Below, piece by piece: positions 52,593-53,553 of a stretch of 53,553 bases of DNA. The stretch lies in contig DAHVAL010000012.1 in NCBI GenBank assembly GCA_027314645.1, positions 1-53,553 of the forward strand, read 5' to 3'. The position numbers and the translations under genes are program-made. Origin of the DNA: Nitrospirota bacterium (GTDB lineage Bacteria; Nitrospirota; Leptospirillia; Leptospirillales; Leptospirillaceae). The notes below the pieces were generated by a model. It worked only from the letters and a program-made list of their open reading frames with translations, was not told where the DNA came from and did not search any database. Within the stretch, counting starts at the first letter, position 1. The number at the start of each line of letters is the position of its first letter.

Positions 52593-53553
52593 ATCTGCAC
52601 GACCAGGGCTTTCGAGAACTGGGCCGCATCAGCGGAGGGGCGGGAAAGGAGATCGCCGGGCGCCTGGAGCGGCTCTCGTCCACCATGCGGGACCTCCTGG
52701 TGTCCCAGGGCTACGGAACGGTGTTTGCCGGGCCTGAGCTTTCCAGGCAGTTTCGGGAAGTGGCGACGGTGGCGATCCTGGCGGCGGGAGGATACCAGTC
52801 GGAACTCCGGATTCATCTCAAAGGCGCTCTTCGGGTCGGCGTTGATCCGGCCGAACTCGTGGCGCTTGCCGAACACTTGAGCCTTTATGCGGGACTTCCC
52901 CGCATGATCGAAATGGCGGATCTCCTTTCTGACATTGTCGGCGACGCCCCGTCCCCGCTATTGGGTCGTCCCCTGTCGCTTGAGGATCATGAGACGCGTC
53001 TGATCGACCGGGGTGGGACGGGCCCCCCTCTCGTCCTGATTCATTCGATCGGAACGAGCCGCTGGTCCTTCCGTCCACTTCTCGACCGTCTCGGCGACCA
53101 ATTTCGCGGGATTTCCTACGATCTTCGGGGACACGGGTCTGCCCATGCCGATGCGTCGACGGTGTCGATCGAGGCCTGGGTCAACGATCTCGCCCTCCTG
53201 ATCGATCGCCTGGGACTGGAGCGGATCCACTTGGCGGGCCTCTCCCTCGGGGGATCGGTCGCCCTCGCTTTCGCCGACCGTTACCCTGACCGCCTCTTGT
53301 CCCTTCATCTTCTCGCGCCTCCTTCCCCGGACCCCGGAAAGTATGCCGGCAGGGCTCGGTCGATTCGGGAGGATGGATCGGAAAACCAGATAGGACCGAC
53401 CCTGGGGCGGTGGTTCACCCCCGCGTTTTTAGGGGCCGATCCCTGGGAGGTGCGGATCACCAGAGAAAGCCTTCGAGTGATGGACCCGGACTCCTGGGCC
53501 GCCTCCTTCGAGGCCCTGGCGACGATTCCCTCTCCCCTGGCGGTGCGAAAGTA
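52589..53553 (+). CDS. Carboxymuconolactone-decarboxylase-like / alpha-beta-hydrolase fusion (partial)
   Basis: Continues past the right edge; 321 codons are visible. Residues about 45-112 resemble PcaC-type carboxymuconolactone decarboxylase (FREVATVAILAAGGYQSELRIHLKGAL, split in the family as RELVTIAAL..ELRLHVRGAL), without the CxxC of AhpD-like members. Residues about 135-321 are an alpha/beta hydrolase: LIHSIGTSRWSF oxyanion region, YDLRGHG, nucleophile Ser219 in GLSLGGS. Known PcaL fusions place the hydrolase first, so domain order is reversed here. ATG overlaps the nuclease stop. No aromatic-degradation genes are nearby, so the real substrate is open. Confidence 0.82.
   Translation, partial: MNLHDQGFRELGRISGGAGKEIAGRLERLSSTMRDLLVSQGYGTVFAGPELSRQFREVATVAILAAGGYQSELRIHLKGALRVGVDPAELVALAEHLSLYAGLPRMIEMADLLSDIVGDAPSPLLGRPLSLEDHETRLIDRGGTGPPLVLIHSIGTSRWSFRPLLDRLGDQFRGISYDLRGHGSAHADASTVSIEAWVNDLALLIDRLGLERIHLAGLSLGGSVALAFADRYPDRLLSLHLLAPPSPDPGKYAGRARSIREDGSENQIGPTLGRWFTPAFLGADPWEVRITRESLRVMDPDSWAASFEALATIPSPLAVRK

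Overview
The window is a GC-rich (by eye near 58-60%), densely packed bacterial chromosome segment with almost all genes on the + strand and many 1-14 bp start/stop overlaps. No insertion sequence, phage gene, CRISPR array or rRNA is visible. LpxA, HldD and an RmlD-like reductase indicate a Gram-negative cell with LPS. An acyl-ACP desaturase, a glycine oxidase and a small cytochrome c indicate aerobic life. A P-type proton-ATPase, a citramalate route to isoleucine, OtsAB trehalose synthesis and an RpoS-like sigma factor together suggest an acidophilic Nitrospirota bacterium such as Leptospirillum. That assignment is inferred from gene content and remembered family composition, not proven here.

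Layout, first half. Bases 1-2863 (- strand) hold an XRE-cupin regulator followed by a proton-pumping P-type ATPase that runs off the left edge. A divergent promoter region separates them from a CDGSH iron-sulfur protein. Then comes a run of glyQ-glyS-ribD-ribE-yacG-cobI-(membrane protein)-cobM, followed by an acyl-ACP desaturase. After a 444-base AT-richer gap with three helically spaced TGTGG repeats lies cobQ-cbiB-cobD-like, the second half of a cobalamin set. Bases 15953-20083 carry a small HTH protein, a strong terminator, tRNA-Pro(CGG), and an acyP-rpoS-like-apt-yciI-MFS cluster. Bases 20310-23805 hold a GT4 glycosyltransferase with otsA and otsB, meeting rmlD convergently.

Layout, second half. 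hldD is followed by an exported M48-like protein that lacks the HExxH motif and by a cytochrome c. A thioredoxin-like ferredoxin faces them. Bases 28724-37881 form a long aspartate-family operon: alaC-like aminotransferase, a secreted protein of unknown function, hom, thrC, a phosphoglycerate-mutase-like protein that probably supplies homoserine kinase, lysC, cimA, then lpxA. ihfA-like, a MerR-like protein and tRNA-Pro(GGG) follow, then surE-cysS-rlmB. A 41-codon ORF with a strong Shine-Dalgarno sits alone on the - strand at 42262-42387. Next are a Sel1-repeat protein, a family-5 uracil-DNA glycosylase and glycine oxidase (- strand), ugd, sfsA, and a coupled ilvD-uxs-UPF0104-(PD-(D/E)XK nuclease)-(CMD/alpha-beta-hydrolase fusion) run that leaves the right edge.

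How the genes fit together. CobI/CbiL, CobM/CbiF, CobQ, CbiB and the CobD-like decarboxylase cover middle and late cobalamin synthesis. Hom, ThrC, LysC, CimA and IlvD serve threonine and isoleucine synthesis. Ugd and UXS make UDP-glucuronate and UDP-xylose for surface glycans, alongside HldD, RmlD and LpxA. The proton-ATPase, trehalose genes, RpoS-like factor, UDG and thiol/Fe-S proteins fit a stress-tolerant, probably acid-dwelling aerobe.
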